Assembly (NCBI RefSeq): GCF_042100115.1
Contig: NC_091276.1
Coordinates: 2,480,001 to 2,544,000 of the forward strand
From: Alternaria dauci
Taxonomy: Eukaryota > Ascomycota > Dothideomycetes > Pleosporales > Pleosporaceae
Reading direction: 5' to 3'
DNA: 64,000 nucleotides
Position numbers and translations under genes: made by a program. Positions 62,340 to 64,000 of the stretch are shown here, piece after piece. How positions within the stretch are numbered: the stretch's first letter is position 1; the number at the start of each line of letters is the position of its first letter. The notes below the pieces were generated by a model that worked only from the letters and a program-made list of their open reading frames with translations, was not told where the DNA came from and did not search any database.

Positions 62340-63868
62340 ATGGCTGCTGCTGCTATGGATGACAAGCAGGAACCTATACCGGTAGATGAGGCTGCTATAG
62401 CACCTGAGCTACCGGTAGAAGGTGAAGTCGAGGTACCATACAGTATCTATACGAGTAAAGAGAAATGGCTCATTGTAGCTATGGTGGCGTTGGCGGGGTT
62501 CTATAGGTACGTTTCTTCCTACTCATATGAGGTCATATCTAACATAACCATAGCCCTCTCCCAGCAAACATCTACTTCCCAGCCATACCAACACTCGCCC
62601 GCGCCTTTGGGAAATCAATAGAAGACATCAACCAAACCGTTACCGTGTACCTGGTCTTCCAAGGAATCAGCCCTATGCTATGGGGACCCATCAGTGACCG
62701 CTACGGCCGCCGCCTCGTCTACCTGGTGTGTCTCGGCATCCTCGTCGCATCGAGCATCGGGCTAGCCCTCTGTCCCACGAACCACTTCTGGCTGCTCCTC
62801 TTCCTGCGGTGTTTCCAGTCCGGCGGTAGCGCGTCGACCATCGCCTTGGGCGCAGGCGTCATTGGCGACATTTCGACATCCCGAGAAAGAGGAGGATACT
62901 TTGGCATGTTCAACCTCGGTCCCATGCTCGCGCCTTGCATCGCTCCGGCCATTGGCGGCGCGCTGTCCCAGGGGCTGGGCTGGCGTTCCATCTTCTGGTC
63001 CATTGTCATCATGGTCGCAGTCTGCCTGCTCTGCATCGCCCTTTTCTTGCCCGAAACCCTGCGCTCCATTGCCGGAAATGGGAGTATCCCTGTGCCCCGC
63101 TTTCAACGCGCTATCCTGCCCATTGTAGGCCAAAAAGCAACGAAAGAAGCTTTTGACCCGGATTCGCGCGCTAAGCCAAAGCACAGCGTCAATCCATTCG
63201 TGCTCTTCAGCTACCCTGATGTCATTGTCCTGCTTACTTTTACCGGCCTCGTGTACGCTGTCAACTACACTATTACCGCCACCATCTCCTCGGCCTTTGC
63301 AAAGATCTACCCGGACTTATCGGAGACGGTGCTGGGGCTTTGCTATCTGCCTGTCGGGGCGGGCATGATTCTGGGTTCTACCATGACGGGCAAGATGCTC
63401 GATTGGCAGTACGCGAGTATGAAGGAGCGGTGTGGTGACAAGTTTACGATTGAACATGCGAGACTGCGCATCATGCCGTTCTACCTGAGCCTCTTCATCG
63501 TCTGCGTCATAAGTTGGGGCTGGACGATCCAGGCTAATGCTCATATCGCCGTGCCGCTGGTTCTCGGCGTCATGCTTGGTTGGACGTCGATTGGGATCCT
63601 CAATACGACTATGACGCTGAACATCGATATCCTGCAGTCGCGCAGCTCGGGCGCTACGGCGTGTACGAATCTGGTGCGCTGCTCGCTGGCTGCCATCTTG
63701 GTGGCGATTATCGATCGCCAAGCAGCAGCCTGGGGCGATGGCTGGACGTATACGTTTTGGGGTGGTATCTGTTGTTTGTTGTTGCCGCTCATGTTCCTGG
63801 AGATCAGGATGGGGCCGGTGTGGCGGAAGAAGCGGGAAGCAAAGGAAATCGAGTCTGAAAAGGCTTGA
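62340..63868 (+). CDS. MFS multidrug-type transporter (DHA1 family)
   Basis: Two exons, 62340-62506 and 62554-63868 (47-nt intron, gtacgt to catag), giving 493 residues from MAAAAMDDKQEPIPVDEA. Intron removal joins ALAGFYS to PLPANIYFPAIPTLA, the conserved first-helix region of drug:proton antiporter-1 proteins. Motif A is GPISDRYGRRLVYLVCLG, motif C is in APCIAPAIGGALSQGLGWRS, with the domain-end FLPETLRSIAGNG. A large central loop follows (about FDPDSRAKPKH). Twelve membrane segments are expected. Family members export drugs, organic acids or polyamines; no specific substrate can be read. The C-terminus is short and charged (KKREAKEIESEKA). Confidence 0.88.
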
Positions 63869-64000
63869 TTGGGGAGGATTTGAAGAGGTAATGAGTAACG
63901 GCCGTTTGGTTGCATAAAAGCACTATACCCCTTTGTTAGTTTAGCATAGCGTCACATGGTTTCGCAGCGTTTCAATGCTATTTCACCAATTCTTTGATTG
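63869..64000. other. Right edge, no gene seen
   Basis: The last 132 bp are downstream of the MFS gene and hold nothing recognisable. Confidence 0.5.

Noticed and set aside
61849..62385. Overlapping frames of 134-153 codons between the two transporters
   Set aside because: They overlap on opposite strands, lack known motifs and fall in the expected promoter region.

Overview
The window looks like nuclear DNA of a filamentous ascomycete (Pezizomycotina). Dothideomycetes/Pleosporales is my best guess, by inference only. The grounds are dense genes on both strands, introns of about 46-84 nt with GT..AG ends, fungal-specific families (TRI12-type MFS, Helo-like NACHT-ankyrin, DUF3684, NCS1, fungal BTB), a Thr tRNA with a short intron, and one AT-rich inverted-repeat element whose two ends differ only by RIP-type transitions. 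There are no bacterial operons; genes are single transcription units, and I give exon borders where I could derive them from frame continuity and splice sites.

Layout. 0-20 kb is mostly conserved housekeeping: the 3' end of a membrane-anchored acyl-CoA-binding protein, an unknown membrane protein, a DCAF4-like WD40 protein, a SelO-family pseudokinase, ORC5, a Helo-like/NACHT/ankyrin NLR, a six-exon TRI12-type transporter, TAD3, and a head-to-head pair of BTB-like proteins. 20.4-30.6 kb is more accessory: a putative cyclase, a 636-bp RIP-marked inverted-repeat element, an ACS-family (Dal5/Tna1-like) transporter, a membrane-anchored ChoK/EcKinase-like kinase, tRNA-Thr(CGT), a decayed protein-kinase fragment and a P450. 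31-34.3 kb holds three consecutive unknown membrane proteins on the minus strand. 34.5-40.3 kb holds RNase H1, a DUF202 protein and a bifunctional PFK-2/FBPase-2.

40.3-44.4 kb is a 4-kb gap between two convergent gene ends. No convincing gene fills it; it is packed with a degenerate short module (ATG/TGTG core, pyrimidine tract, CAAAA) and seven TATA boxes, nearly all in plus orientation. This is the most unexplained structure in the window. 44.4-64 kb holds TRS120 (TRAPPII), a 1720-residue sacsin-type ATPase protein with a C-terminal HExxHxxxxxH zincin-like motif, a secreted CxPG-repeat protein with a KR-EAEA processing site, a Gfo/Idh/MocA oxidoreductase with a 21-nt exon, a peroxisomal adenine-nucleotide carrier, and a divergent pair of transporters (NCS1 permease and DHA1-type MFS).

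Functional links are loose. ORC5 and RNase H1 serve DNA replication, TAD3 and the tRNA translation, PFK-2/FBPase-2 glycolytic control, TRS120 vesicle traffic; the acyl-CoA-binding protein and the adenine-nucleotide carrier are both plausible peroxisomal membrane proteins. I see no complete secondary-metabolite cluster.
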